A stretch of DNA of 64,000 nucleotides from Labilithrix sp. (GTDB taxonomy: Bacteria > Myxococcota_A > Polyangia > Polyangiales > Polyangiaceae). This document shows, one piece after another, positions 1 through 8,138 of this stretch. The notes under the pieces are model-generated. The model was not told the origin of the DNA. It searched no databases and saw only the letters and a list, made by a program, of their open reading frames with translations. A program made the translations under genes and the position numbers. The DNA lies in contig JAHBWD010000001.1 of assembly GCA_019637175.1 (NCBI GenBank), forward strand, positions 310,001 through 374,000, written 5' to 3'. Position 1 is the first letter of the stretch. Every line of letters begins with the position of its first letter.

Positions 1-365
1 GGGCCGCCGGTGATCGCCGTCGTGAGGATCGTGCTCGTGCCGCAGATCCGGCTCTTGCAGTCTTCGTTGACGCGGCAGGCGCCGCCGAGGTCGAGCGGAC
101 CGGCTTCGCCTCCCTCCTGCGCGTCGGGCTGCGCGTCCTCGCCCGCGTCGAGCTCGCCTGCATCTTCGACGGGAGCGCCGGCGTCGGACACGCACTTGCT
201 CGTGGTGGTGTCGCACGTCGTGCCGGGCGGGCACGACGAGGGATCGGTGCCCGTGCACCGGAACTCGGGGACGTCGCCGGGCACGATCAGGCTGCAGCCG
301 AAGATCGCCGCCGTCGCGATCGCCGCCGCCGAAGCGAAGAGCCGCGCGACCGCCGATCGCCTCAT
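1..365 (-). CDS. Cys-rich lipoprotein, C-terminus cut by window edge
   Basis: The frame starts at ATG 365-363 and runs off the left edge, so only about 121 residues are visible. A hydrophobic Ala-rich signal segment ends in a lipobox-like IFGC, which suggests a type II signal peptide and attachment to a membrane. The mature part has a Cys-patterned segment (SSCPPGTTCDTTTSKCV), then an acidic Asp/Ala/Gly/Glu linker, then a second Cys cluster (CRVNEDCKSRIC). This layout is common in secreted proteins of myxobacteria. The start codon overlaps the stop of the TPR protein upstream (ATGA), so the two are probably translated together. No enzymatic function can be read from it. Confidence 0.75.
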   Translation of the reverse strand, partial: MRRSAVARLFASAAAIATAAIFGCSLIVPGDVPEFRCTGTDPSSCPPGTTCDTTTSKCVSDAGAPVEDAGELDAGEDAQPDAQEGGEAGPLDLGGACRVNEDCKSRICGTSTILTTAITGG

Positions 366-1171
366 CGGAACGATCCTCCGAGGAGGAAGACCCCGCCGCC
401 CCGCACGGGCGACGCCGAAGGCGCGACCGCGGGCGCGGGATCGCGCGTTCTCCCGAAGTAGAGGTACGCGGTGGCGAGCGCGGCGACGACGCCGATCCCC
501 AGCCCGACGTCGGCGACGATCGCCTGCGTGTGGGCGCGATCGCTCTTGCTCTGGAGATCGCCGAACGTTCCGTCGCGACCGGTGACGAAGTCGCTCGAAG
601 GCTTGCTCGAGACGGCGAGGATGCCGAAGATCGCCCCGACGCCGAGGCCGACGACCGCGATCGAGCCCGCGGTGATCGTCGCGGCGTCGACGCGCCCGCG
701 AGGTGGCTCCTCCGCCGGCGTCGCGGGCGGGGGCGTGGGTGCGTTGCTCGGGGCCGAAGGCGGCGCCACCGGCAGCTCGCGCTTCGCGCCCTCGATGCGC
801 TTGACGATGTTCTCGGCCTTCACGCGCTCGGCGGCCGTCACCGACTCCATCTCGAGGTACTGCCGGAAGAAGACGATGGCCTCGTCGTATCTCTGGAGCT
901 TCTCGTGGACGATGCCGAGGTTGAAGACGAGATCCTTGGCCTTGGGATCGAGGACGCGCGCGGCCTCGAGCTCGGCGATCGCCTCGCGATAGCTGCCGCC
1001 GGCGTACAGATCCTTGGCCCGCTGGAAGTGCTCCTGGGCCTTGCGCTGATCGTCCGTCTTCGCTTCGGTCGTCGCCTCTTTCACCTCCTGGGGAGGCTTC
1101 TGCTGCGCCATCGCGGGCAGTGGGGCGAGCACCGCGAGGAGGCACGGCAGGATGCGCAGTGCACGCGTCAT
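362..1171 (-). CDS. Secreted TPR-repeat protein with C-terminal membrane segments
   Basis: 269 residues. An N-terminal signal peptide ends around PAMAQ. Residues roughly 38-130 form tetratricopeptide-like helices (AQEHFQRAKDLYAGGSYREA, then a repeat around VFNLGIVHEKLQRYDEAI). A Pro-rich linker (around 135-160) follows, then two hydrophobic segments (ATITAGSIAVVGLGVGAIFG and a second near AIVADVGLGIGVVAALATAY). This predicts an envelope protein with a TPR scaffold facing the periplasm. TPR proteins usually mediate protein-protein contacts; no partner is evident beyond the coupled lipoprotein downstream. The start is 80 bases from the divergent gene at 1252, so the gap probably holds two promoters. 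Confidence 0.8.
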   Translation of the reverse strand: MTRALRILPCLLAVLAPLPAMAQQKPPQEVKEATTEAKTDDQRKAQEHFQRAKDLYAGGSYREAIAELEAARVLDPKAKDLVFNLGIVHEKLQRYDEAIVFFRQYLEMESVTAAERVKAENIVKRIEGAKRELPVAPPSAPSNAPTPPPATPAEEPPRGRVDAATITAGSIAVVGLGVGAIFGILAVSSKPSSDFVTGRDGTFGDLQSKSDRAHTQAIVADVGLGIGVVAALATAYLYFGRTRDPAPAVAPSASPVRGGGVFLLGGSFR

Positions 1172-1251
1172 CGACTCGAAAGGTTAGCCGATTTCCGTCA
1201 CGGGGTGGCGCGCGTGTAAGAACGGCGCCGGCGACGCGTTGATCCCGCGCC

Positions 1252-1932
1252 ATGACGAGGAAGCGCAGGCGAGGCGAGGGGCTCATCTTGGTTCTGGTCC
1301 TGGGCAGCTTCGGCGCTGCGAGCGAGGCCCGCGCCGACGACGCGACGGTGACCGTCGGCGGGCAGGGGCAGCGGTTCTCCGACCCTCCCGAGCCGCGCGC
1401 GAACCCCGTCGCGGTCGACGATCCCGGCTATCGCCGCTACGACTTCGAGCCTCGCGAGCTCCGACGATCGCCGTTCCGCCTGACGCTCGGCCCCGCCGGC
1501 ATCACGACGGGCAAGGGCTTCGGCGTCGGCGTCGGCGTCGGCGCCGACTTCGGCGCGGGCTCCGTCGGCGGACGCCTCTCGGTCGCGTGGCTCCGCGGCG
1601 AGGGCACGAACGCCAACGGGACGAGCACGCCGACGGGCGACTCCGTCGGGCTCTACAGCGGCGAGCTCACGCTCGACCTCCACAAGCGTGGTCCCGTTCA
1701 CCCGATCATCGGCATGGGCCTCGGCTTTCTCCGCGTGAGCCGGCCCGACACGAGCGGCTGGGCGGGCATGGGCACGACCCGCCTCGGCGTCGAGTACGCG
1801 CTCGGCCTCGACGACGCCGACGTCCGCGTCGGCGCGAGCGTGACCGGCGGGCTCATCGGCCCGGTCGACAGCGACGTGAAGGACTTGAAGGCGTACGCGC
1901 TGACGGGGATCCACCTCGCGATCGGGTTCTGA
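1252..1932 (+). CDS. Secreted Gly-rich protein, possible outer-membrane barrel
   Basis: 226 residues. A basic N-terminus (MTRKRRRGEG) and hydrophobic core end near SEARA-DD, a typical Sec signal peptide. The body is rich in Gly and alternating aromatic or hydrophobic residues (GITTGKGFGVGVGVGADFG, LTLDLHKRGPVHPIIGMGLG), and the final residues IHLAIGF end in Phe, as outer-membrane beta-barrels often do. I do not recognise a named family. proA follows after 53 bases on the same strand, with no obvious functional link. The divergent TPR gene shares its upstream region. Confidence 0.72.
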   Translation: MTRKRRRGEGLILVLVLGSFGAASEARADDATVTVGGQGQRFSDPPEPRANPVAVDDPGYRRYDFEPRELRRSPFRLTLGPAGITTGKGFGVGVGVGADFGAGSVGGRLSVAWLRGEGTNANGTSTPTGDSVGLYSGELTLDLHKRGPVHPIIGMGLGFLRVSRPDTSGWAGMGTTRLGVEYALGLDDADVRVGASVTGGLIGPVDSDVKDLKAYALTGIHLAIGF

Positions 1933-1985
1933 TCGCGCCGGCGATGCCGTCGCTTTTGCCGCCGGCGAGCTATAAGAGAGACGGC

Positions 1986-3257
1986 ATGTCCTCCGAAGCT
2001 GCCGAGCTCGAAACGAAGGTGCGCGCGATGGGTGTGGACGCGCGTCGCGCGGCGCGCGCCCTCGCGCCTCGCCGCCGAGAAGACAAGGATCGCGCGCTCG
2101 AGGCGATCGCCGTCGAGCTCGAGCGCGCCGCCCCGTCGATCCTCGCCGCCAACGAGGCCGATCTCGCGGCCGCACGATCGCGCGGCACGCGCGGTGCGAT
2201 GCTCGACCGCCTCTTGCTCGACGAGCGTCGCGTCGCCGCGATGGCCGCGAGCGTGCGCGAGATCGCCGCGCTGCCCGATCCGGTGGGTGAGGTCGTCTCG
2301 CGCACGCTCCGCCCGAACGGCTTGCGGGTGTCGCGCGTTCGCGTCCCGCTCGGCGTGATCGCGATGATCTACGAGTCGCGCCCCAACGTGACCGTCGAGG
2401 CGAGCGCGCTCACGCTCAAGGCCGGCAACGCCGTCATCCTGCGCGGAGGATCCGACGCGGTCCGCTCGAACGCCGCGCTCGCCGAGGCGATCGGGTGCGC
2501 GCTCGACACCGTCGGCCTGCCGCGCGCCGCCGTGCAGATCTTGCCGTTCACGGATCGCGACGCGGTGCGCGTGCTCATCCACCAGAGCGAGCTCGTCGAT
2601 CTCGCCATCCCGCGCGGCGGCGAGGCCCTCATCCGCTACGTCACCGAGAACGCGCGCGTCCCCGTGGTGCAGCACTACAAGGGCGTGTGCCACCTCTACC
2701 TCGACGACGGCGCGGATCCCGCGCTCGCCGGGCGCATCGCGGTCAACGCGAAGATGCAGAGGCCCGGCGTGTGCAACGCGCTCGAGTGCCTGCTCGTCGA
2801 CGAGCGCGACGCCGAGCGTCTCTTGCCGCCGGTCGCCCGCGCGCTCCTCGACGCCGGCTGCGAGCTGCGCGGCGACGAGCGCACGCGCGCGCTCGTTCCC
2901 GAGGCGAAGGCCGCGGCGAGCGACGACTACGGGCGCGAGTTCCTCGACGCGATCCTCGCCGTCCGGGTGGTCGGCGGAGTCGACGGTGCGATCGCTCACG
3001 TCAGCGAGTACGGCTCGGGTCACACGGAGGCCATCCTGACGCCGTCCGCCGAGAGCGCGGAGCGCTGGCGGCGCGAGGTCGACGCCGCGTGCGTCGTGGT
3101 GAACGCGTCGACGCGCTTCCACGACGGCGGCGAGCTCGGGCTCGGCGCGGAGATCGGCATTGCGACGAGCCGCCTCCACTGGCGCGGCCCCATGGGTCTC
3201 GAGTCGCTGACGACCATGAAGTGGGTCGTCGAAGGCGAAGGCCAGACCCGTCGCTGA
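1986..3257 (+). CDS. proA: Gamma-glutamyl phosphate reductase ProA
   Basis: 423 residues, the usual length for this family. The enzyme reduces L-glutamyl 5-phosphate to glutamate 5-semialdehyde with NADPH in proline synthesis, in the cytoplasm. Recognisable ProA segments include VPLGVIAMIYESRPNVT, LKAGNAVILRGGSDA and the catalytic cysteine motif PGVCNALE (Cys263). The C-terminal part keeps GSGHTEAI and RFHDGGELGLGAEIGIATS. I chose ATG at 1986 because the aldehyde-dehydrogenase-like fold begins just after it, although the frame is open further upstream, in a region without protein-like composition. The partner kinase gene proB is not in the window. Confidence 0.96.
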   Translation: MSSEAAELETKVRAMGVDARRAARALAPRRREDKDRALEAIAVELERAAPSILAANEADLAAARSRGTRGAMLDRLLLDERRVAAMAASVREIAALPDPVGEVVSRTLRPNGLRVSRVRVPLGVIAMIYESRPNVTVEASALTLKAGNAVILRGGSDAVRSNAALAEAIGCALDTVGLPRAAVQILPFTDRDAVRVLIHQSELVDLAIPRGGEALIRYVTENARVPVVQHYKGVCHLYLDDGADPALAGRIAVNAKMQRPGVCNALECLLVDERDAERLLPPVARALLDAGCELRGDERTRALVPEAKAAASDDYGREFLDAILAVRVVGGVDGAIAHVSEYGSGHTEAILTPSAESAERWRREVDAACVVVNASTRFHDGGELGLGAEIGIATSRLHWRGPMGLESLTTMKWVVEGEGQTRR

Positions 3258-3282
3258 CGTCTCGGAAAGGGCGATTCGGCGA

Positions 3283-3933
3283 TTGACGGCGCCAGGGCTT
3301 CGCGGCGACGATCGGCCCGAGGAGATCCCTTGCCCGCGAACAAACGTCCCCCGCCGAAGGGCCCTGGCCCCGATCGTCCGATGCTTCGAACGTCACACGG
3401 GACGCCGCGCTCGCGCGGAAAAGGGGCGAGCGCGCCGGAGCGTCCGGCGCGCGCACCCGCGGCGGCGCGCGTGGCTCGCGGACCGGGCGCGCGCGGCAGC
3501 CGCGCCGCGGCGCGCTCCGGACGACGACGGCTCGCGCCTCAAGAAGTCGAAGGCCGTCCCAGGCGCGACGAGCACGGCGAGCGACGAGTCTCGCGAGGTG
3601 GCGATCCTCGTCGCGGTCGCGGGCATCGAGAAGAAGGCGTCCGGCCTCGAGGTGATCGACGTCGCCGGGCGCGTCGACTACGCCGACTTCCTCGTCTTGA
3701 TGTCCGGACGCAGCGACCGCCACGTGACGGCGCTCGCGAGCGCGATCGAGGAGGCCCTCCGCAAGCGCAACAAGCGCGCGCTCGCGGTCGAGGGCCTCCC
3801 GCACGCCAACTGGGTCTTGATGGACTTCGGCGACGTCGTGGTTCACGTCTTCCAAGACGACGCGCGCTCCGCCTACGACATCGACGCGCTCTGGATGGAC
3901 GCGCGCCGCGTCCCCGTCCCGCTCCCTCCGTAG
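3283..3933 (+). CDS. rsfS: Ribosomal silencing factor RsfS; start uncertain, possible frameshift
   Basis: RsfS binds ribosomal protein L14 and blocks subunit joining when nutrients are scarce. The family domain is clear from about 3598 on: ASGLEVIDVAGRVDYADFLV, GRSDRHVTALASAIEEAL, then NWVLMDFGDVVVHVFQDDAR. The normal domain is about 105-120 residues, so the roughly 100 residues before it in this frame are probably not all coding. A strong ribosome-binding site (GAGGAG) sits 6 bases before TTG 3330 in a different frame, which encodes a Pro/Arg/Lys-rich N-terminus. Either translation starts near GTG 3598, or there is an indel between about 3450 and 3530 separating the true N-terminus from the domain. 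The coordinates given are the open frame holding the domain. Confidence 0.85.
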   Translation: MTAPGLRGDDRPEEIPCPRTNVPRRRALAPIVRCFERHTGRRARAEKGRARRSVRRAHPRRRAWLADRARAAAAPRRAPDDDGSRLKKSKAVPGATSTASDESREVAILVAVAGIEKKASGLEVIDVAGRVDYADFLVLMSGRSDRHVTALASAIEEALRKRNKRALAVEGLPHANWVLMDFGDVVVHVFQDDARSAYDIDALWMDARRVPVPLPP

Positions 3934-3953
3934 GGAACGAGTCGGGAGAGAGT

Positions 3954-4016
3954 CAGGAAAGAGAGGCGCGGAGGCGCTGAAGCGAATATTCCGCGGCTCC
4001 GCGACTCTCTTTCTGA
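3954..4016. terminator. Large bidirectional hairpin between convergent genes
   Basis: A long inverted repeat lies between the rsfS stop and the converging lipoprotein gene. The left arm is GAAAGAGAG (3957-3965), 2 bases, then GCGGAG (3968-3973). The right arm is CTCCGC (3997-4002), 2 bases, then CTCTCTTTC (4005-4013). Partial pairing extends outward (CAG/CTG). The loop is 23 bases. Its position between two converging stops suggests it ends transcription from both sides, although neither side has a long T tract. Confidence 0.65.
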
Positions 4017-4026
4017 TTCCCCGGGC

Positions 4027-5394
4027 CTACGGATGCGCCGGGATCGGGATGCAGACGTAGCGGCGGTACTTGTATTCGCCTTGGACGAACGTGTTCGTCT
4101 CCTTGACGAGCAAGTGCGTGTCCGAGATCGAGCTCGTGTTGGCGACGTTGCCGCGCATGAGCTGATCGCTCGTGACGGCGAGCGCTCCGTCGTCGAGGAG
4201 GAACGAGGCCGACGTCTGACCGCTGTAGGTGTTGTAGAAGTTGATCCCGATCGAGTCGCGGCCGAGCACGACCGCCGTCGAACGCAGGGCGCGCTGGCCG
4301 CCGCCGATCACGGCTGCTGCGCGCGACCACGGCCGGCATCCGGTCTGCGGATGGCAATACTGCTGATCCTCCATGACGTTCGCCTGTCCGAGCACGACCG
4401 AGGCCGCGCCGCGCGGGAAGCGCGCGAGCACCTCCTCGTCCGGGATCGGATCCTGACCGTCGCACTCCGTCGCGGGCGGCGTCGCCGGATAGGGCGTGCG
4501 CGCGGCGACCGGCGGCGTCGTCGCCCGGAACGACACCTCGACGTCGTAGTACGTGATCGTGTCGATCTCCGTGCGCTGCCTGCCGGAGAGCGAGACGCAC
4601 GCCGTCGTCGCCGCGCCGGTGAGGTTGACGGCGATCGAGCGGCCGTCGTCGGCGCGGACCTGCGCCGAGCCCTTGAGCTCGCCCGTGGCGCCGTCGTGCT
4701 CCGCGCTGAACGGGCTGCCGATGATCCACTTGCCGTCGGCGCGCTTGGTCATCGTGATGTTCGCGTTCGGGTTGTTCGCCCGGACGGGATCGGCGCATCC
4801 GGTCGCGACGTTGCAGCGCCGGATGTTGGTCTCGTAGACGCCGGTCGCCGTGAGCGCGGGCGCCTGCGCCTGCGGGGTGCGATCGACGATGCCGGGCTCG
4901 AGCAGCGCCGGGCCCGCGCAGCTCGCGGGCAGCGCGCCCGCGCGTTCGAGCTTGACGGTGAACGACGCGTTACGCCGGCTCTGATCGCGGAAGACGATGA
5001 AGTACTGCTGCGTCTTGTCGAGCTTGGCGCGGACGAGGCCGTCGAGCGAGTGGGTGCCCGAGAGGATCGCGACGTACTTGCCGTCGGCGCGCTTCTCGAC
5101 GAGGTACGCGCGCGGCATGCGATCCGGCGTGGTGGCCGCGACGGTCGCCACGATCTCGTCGCCGTTCGCGCCGTTCCACTGGACGACGCCCCACTTGGTG
5201 CGCGAGGTATCGATCGCGACGCTGGTGCCGCCATAGGCGAGCGTGGGCGCGCCGGCGAAGTTCGCCGCGGCGAACTGGACGAGCTCGCTCGAGACCTCCT
5301 CGACGTCGTCGTCGTCGGGCGCGGCGGTGCAGGCCGGCAGGGCGAGGGAAGCGGAAGAAAGGCACACGAGTGCGATGACGCGGAAGTGGCGCAA
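4027..5394 (-). CDS. Secreted lipoprotein of unknown function, TTG start
   Basis: 455 residues. Translation starts at TTG 5394-5392; the upstream AGGAGA at a good distance supports this. A signal peptide ends in LPAC, a lipobox, followed by an acidic DDDDVEE stretch. Two similar blocks occur in the mature protein: RADGKYVAILSGTHS near residue 110 and RADGKWIIGSPFSAEHDG near residue 220. Together with many Cys residues (CAGP, CNVATGCADP, CHPQTGCRPW, CIPIP) this suggests a disulfide-stabilised beta-rich extracellular protein. No family is recognised. It is transcribed away from tatC's end and is probably monocistronic. Confidence 0.8.
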   Translation of the reverse strand: MRHFRVIALVCLSSASLALPACTAAPDDDDVEEVSSELVQFAAANFAGAPTLAYGGTSVAIDTSRTKWGVVQWNGANGDEIVATVAATTPDRMPRAYLVEKRADGKYVAILSGTHSLDGLVRAKLDKTQQYFIVFRDQSRRNASFTVKLERAGALPASCAGPALLEPGIVDRTPQAQAPALTATGVYETNIRRCNVATGCADPVRANNPNANITMTKRADGKWIIGSPFSAEHDGATGELKGSAQVRADDGRSIAVNLTGAATTACVSLSGRQRTEIDTITYYDVEVSFRATTPPVAARTPYPATPPATECDGQDPIPDEEVLARFPRGAASVVLGQANVMEDQQYCHPQTGCRPWSRAAAVIGGGQRALRSTAVVLGRDSIGINFYNTYSGQTSASFLLDDGALAVTSDQLMRGNVANTSSISDTHLLVKETNTFVQGEYKYRRYVCIPIPAHP

Positions 5395-5460
5395 GGGAAT
5401 CTCTCCTGTAGAAGCGGGAAGCTAGACGGAGAGCTGATACGCCTACACGTCGTTACAAAT

Positions 5461-5474
5461 TCCCCCGAGGGGGA
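5461..5474 (-). terminator. Short hairpin directly after the tatC stop
   Basis: TCCCCC (5461-5466), GA, GGGGGA (5469-5474) form a perfect inverted repeat abutting the tatC stop codon. On the minus strand it is followed by AATTTG, a weak U tract. It is a plausible end of the tatB-tatC transcript. Confidence 0.5.
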
Positions 5475-6359
5475 TCAATCTCCCGGCGCCGGATCGTCGC
5501 GCCGCTTGGCGACGAGGAACGAGAGCCCGACGCTGAGGAAGTAGAGCGCGACGAGCGCCGACGAGACGATGAACTGCGACGAGATCTCGGGGCCCGGCGT
5601 GACGAACGCGCCGACGATGAACGATCCGATGATGGCCCACCGGCTGAAGCGGACGAGCTGCATCGGCGTGACGATCCCCGCGAGGGCGAGGAAGCCGATG
5701 AAGAGCGGCATCTCGAAGACGAACCCGAACGCGAGGAGCATGCGGGTCGCGAAGTCGAGGAAGTACTCCATCGTCGGCCGGCTCGTCAGCGTGACGCCTC
5801 CGTCGACGGTGCCGAGGAGCGAGAACGAGTAGCTGAAGAAGGAGGGGAAGAACGCGTAATAACAGAAGGCGATCCCCGCGCCGAAGAGCGTCGTCGAGAA
5901 CACGACGAAGGGAACGATGTAGCGCTTCTCCTTCGCGTAGAGGCCCGGGCTGATGAACGCCCAGAGCTGATAGAAGATCACCGGCGCGGCGAGCACGACG
6001 CCGCCCGTGAGCGACAGCTGCATGTAGTTCACGAACGCGTCGATCGGCGCGAGCGTCTGAAGCTCGACGGGCACGTTGGGGAAGCGAAGCTTCCACTCGG
6101 CCTCGTAGGGCTTGGCGATCCAGGCGAGGAGCTTCTCGCGATACGTCCAGCACACGATCGCGCCGGCGAAGAGCGCGATGGCGGCGCGCACGATCCGCTT
6201 GCGGAGCTCGCCGAGGTGCTCCCAGATCGTCATCTTGATGTCGTCTTCGGGATCCGCGTGCGTGAGCTCGGGCTCCGGCTCCGGCTTCTTCGCCTTCTTC
6301 TTCTTTTTCTTCTTGGGCGTCTCCTCGTCGTCGTCGGGAGAGAGCGGTTGGGTCGCCAT
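5475..6359 (-). CDS. tatC: Twin-arginine translocase subunit TatC
   Basis: 294 residues. TatC is the multispanning core receptor for folded proteins with twin-arginine signals, in the inner membrane. The family signature follows a soluble N-terminus: IWEHLGELRKRIVRA, then a periplasmic loop with the conserved acidic region, YQLWAFISPGLYAKEK, and several membrane helices ending near FLSVGLSFLVAKRR. The unusual part is an N-terminal extension of about 45 residues with a run of seven Lys (PKKKKKKKAKK) and a Pro-Glu repeat. ATG 6359 shares one base with the tatB stop (TGATG), so translation is coupled. A tatA gene is not seen nearby. Confidence 0.95.
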   Translation of the reverse strand: MATQPLSPDDDEETPKKKKKKKAKKPEPEPELTHADPEDDIKMTIWEHLGELRKRIVRAAIALFAGAIVCWTYREKLLAWIAKPYEAEWKLRFPNVPVELQTLAPIDAFVNYMQLSLTGGVVLAAPVIFYQLWAFISPGLYAKEKRYIVPFVVFSTTLFGAGIAFCYYAFFPSFFSYSFSLLGTVDGGVTLTSRPTMEYFLDFATRMLLAFGFVFEMPLFIGFLALAGIVTPMQLVRFSRWAIIGSFIVGAFVTPGPEISSQFIVSSALVALYFLSVGLSFLVAKRRDDPAPGD

Positions 6360-6976
6360 CAGCGCGCCTCCGTGGCCGGGGCCTCGCCCTGACCCTCGGC
6401 GACGGCCGGCGTCTCCGGCTCGGTCGCGCCGGCTCCGTTCGCCTCGGCCGCGGCCGCCTCCGCCGCCTCTTCTTCTTCGGCGCGTTGCTGGAAGGTCTTC
6501 GGCTCTTCTTCCGGCGGCAGCTCGGCGTTCGCGTCGCCGAGCAGATAGAGCGCGTCGCGGGCCCACTTCGATCGCGGCAGGCCCTGGGCGTACACGATCG
6601 CGTTGTCGGGAAGCGCGCCGTAGGCGTCGGCCCCGTCGCGCGGATACTCGCGATCGCGGACGACGTAGAAGTCGTCGCTGAGCTTCGGCGGATCGGGCGC
6701 GCGCGTCGCCAGGCTCCCCGCGTCGTTCACCGAGCGCTGGACGGCGTCGAGCTCGCCTCGCGCGAGCTTGCGGATCTCGTTGATGTCGTCGGTCAGGCCC
6801 TCGCTGCGGAGGGCGTCGTCGATGCCGCTCTGGGTGCGCAGATCCGACGCCACCCGGCGGAGCTGGCCGGCCCATTTGCCGAGCTTTCGCAGCATCTTGG
6901 GCAGGTCTTTGGGGCCGATGACGACGAGCGCCACCACGACCACCACGATGAGCTCGGAGAGGCTGAACCCGAACAC
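6359..6976 (-). CDS. tatB: Sec-independent translocase TatB-like protein
   Basis: 205 residues from GTG 6976. The N-terminus FGFSLSELIVVVVVALVVIG followed by PKDLPKMLRKLGKWAG is the TatA/B membrane helix, hinge Gly-Pro and amphipathic helix. The length and the following coiled region (VASDLRTQSGIDDALRSEG) favour TatB over TatA. The tail is unusually long and acidic with Ala/Glu runs (QQRAEEEEAAEAAAAEANGAG). TatB receives twin-arginine substrates together with TatC. The gene overlaps tatC by one base and is divergent from rlmN across 57 bases. Confidence 0.9.
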   Translation of the reverse strand: MFGFSLSELIVVVVVALVVIGPKDLPKMLRKLGKWAGQLRRVASDLRTQSGIDDALRSEGLTDDINEIRKLARGELDAVQRSVNDAGSLATRAPDPPKLSDDFYVVRDREYPRDGADAYGALPDNAIVYAQGLPRSKWARDALYLLGDANAELPPEEEPKTFQQRAEEEEAAEAAAAEANGAGATEPETPAVAEGQGEAPATEAR

Positions 6977-7033
6977 CGCTGACGAGGGTACCACGAGAGC
7001 CCAGGCCGGGACCTGTGGTAGGAGAGGGCCGCC

Positions 7034-8092
7034 GTGGAAAAGCTCGCGCTGCAGGGCCTGACGGGGGAAGAGCTCGCGCGCGCGCTCGGCGTCTCCGTCG
7101 AGGACGGGCGTCGCATCGTCGCGCAGGTCCACCGCGACGAAGATCCGAGCACGCCGAACGCCGGCGTTCGCCGCGCCGCGCGCGAAGCTGCGCTCGCGCG
7201 CGGGTACGTGCCCGCGCTCGAGGTGATCACGGAGCGCCGCAGCCAGATCGATCCTTTCGTCAAATACGCGCTCCGCCTCGCCGACGGTCACGTCGTCGAG
7301 ACCGTGCGCATCCCCCTCGAGCGCGAGGGACGCTTCTCGGTGTGCGTGAGCTCGCAGGTGGGCTGCGCGCTCGGGTGCACGTTCTGCGCGACCGGTCGCC
7401 TCGGCCTCCAGCGAAACCTCGAGACGTGGGAGATCGTGGAGCAGGTGCGCGTCGTCCGCCGCGGCATCGCCCGTGATCGCTTGGCCGCGCGCGTGCACGG
7501 CGTCGTGTTCCAGGGCATGGGCGAGCCGATGGCGAACCTCGATCGCGTCCTCGGGGCGATCCGCGTGATGAGCGAGTCGAGCGCGCTCGCGATCGACGCG
7601 CGGAACATCACCGTGTGCACGTCGGGTCTGCCCGCGGGGATCCGGCGCCTCGCGCGCGAGGCGCCCAAGGTGAGGCTCGGCCTCTCGATCGCCTCGGCTC
7701 GCCGCGAGCGGCGTCGCTCGCTCATGCCGATCGCGCGCACGCACGATCTCGACGAGGTCATCGACGCCGCGGCCGAACACGTCGCGGCGACGGGGCTCGC
7801 CCCGATGTGGGCCGTCACGCTCCTGTCGGGCGTCAACGACACGATCGACGACGCCGACGCGCTCGCCGATCTCGTCGTCGCGTTCCGCGCGCGAACGGGC
7901 GCGACCCCGAGGCTGAGCGTCATCCCGTACAACACGATCGCCGAAGACGACGACCCGTTCGTCCGCGCGCCGAGCGAGCGCGAAGACGCCTTCCGCGACG
8001 CCCTCGCGGCGCGCTCGGTCTTCACCCACAAGCGGTACAGCGGCGGATCCGACGTCGCCGCCGCCTGCGGTCAGCTCGCGGCCCGATCCTGA
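7034..8092 (+). CDS. rlmN: 23S rRNA/tRNA adenine-C2 methyltransferase RlmN
   Basis: 352 residues from GTG 7034, preceded by GGAGAG. RlmN is a radical-SAM enzyme that methylates C2 of adenine in 23S rRNA (A2503) and some tRNAs. The iron-sulfur ligand motif is CALGCTFC within SSQVGCALGCTFCATGRLG. Other family segments are FQGMGEPMANLD, ITVCTSGLPAGIRRLA and PKVRLGLSIA. The C-terminal ACGQLA contains the cysteine that carries the methyl group in this family. The usual EDID before it is replaced by SDVA, a mild deviation. A Cfr-type relative cannot be excluded, but the overall match is to RlmN. Confidence 0.93.
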   Translation: MEKLALQGLTGEELARALGVSVEDGRRIVAQVHRDEDPSTPNAGVRRAAREAALARGYVPALEVITERRSQIDPFVKYALRLADGHVVETVRIPLEREGRFSVCVSSQVGCALGCTFCATGRLGLQRNLETWEIVEQVRVVRRGIARDRLAARVHGVVFQGMGEPMANLDRVLGAIRVMSESSALAIDARNITVCTSGLPAGIRRLAREAPKVRLGLSIASARRERRRSLMPIARTHDLDEVIDAAAEHVAATGLAPMWAVTLLSGVNDTIDDADALADLVVAFRARTGATPRLSVIPYNTIAEDDDPFVRAPSEREDAFRDALAARSVFTHKRYSGGSDVAAACGQLAARS

Positions 8093-8138
8093 CCCGATCC
8101 TGATCCGAATCAGCCGCATTTCATGGTATTGCGCGGCG

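Noticed and set aside
1252..1985. Extension of proA upstream to about 1239
   Set aside because: The open frame there is Arg-rich shadow of the secreted barrel-like gene; ATG 1986 fits the ProA family start.
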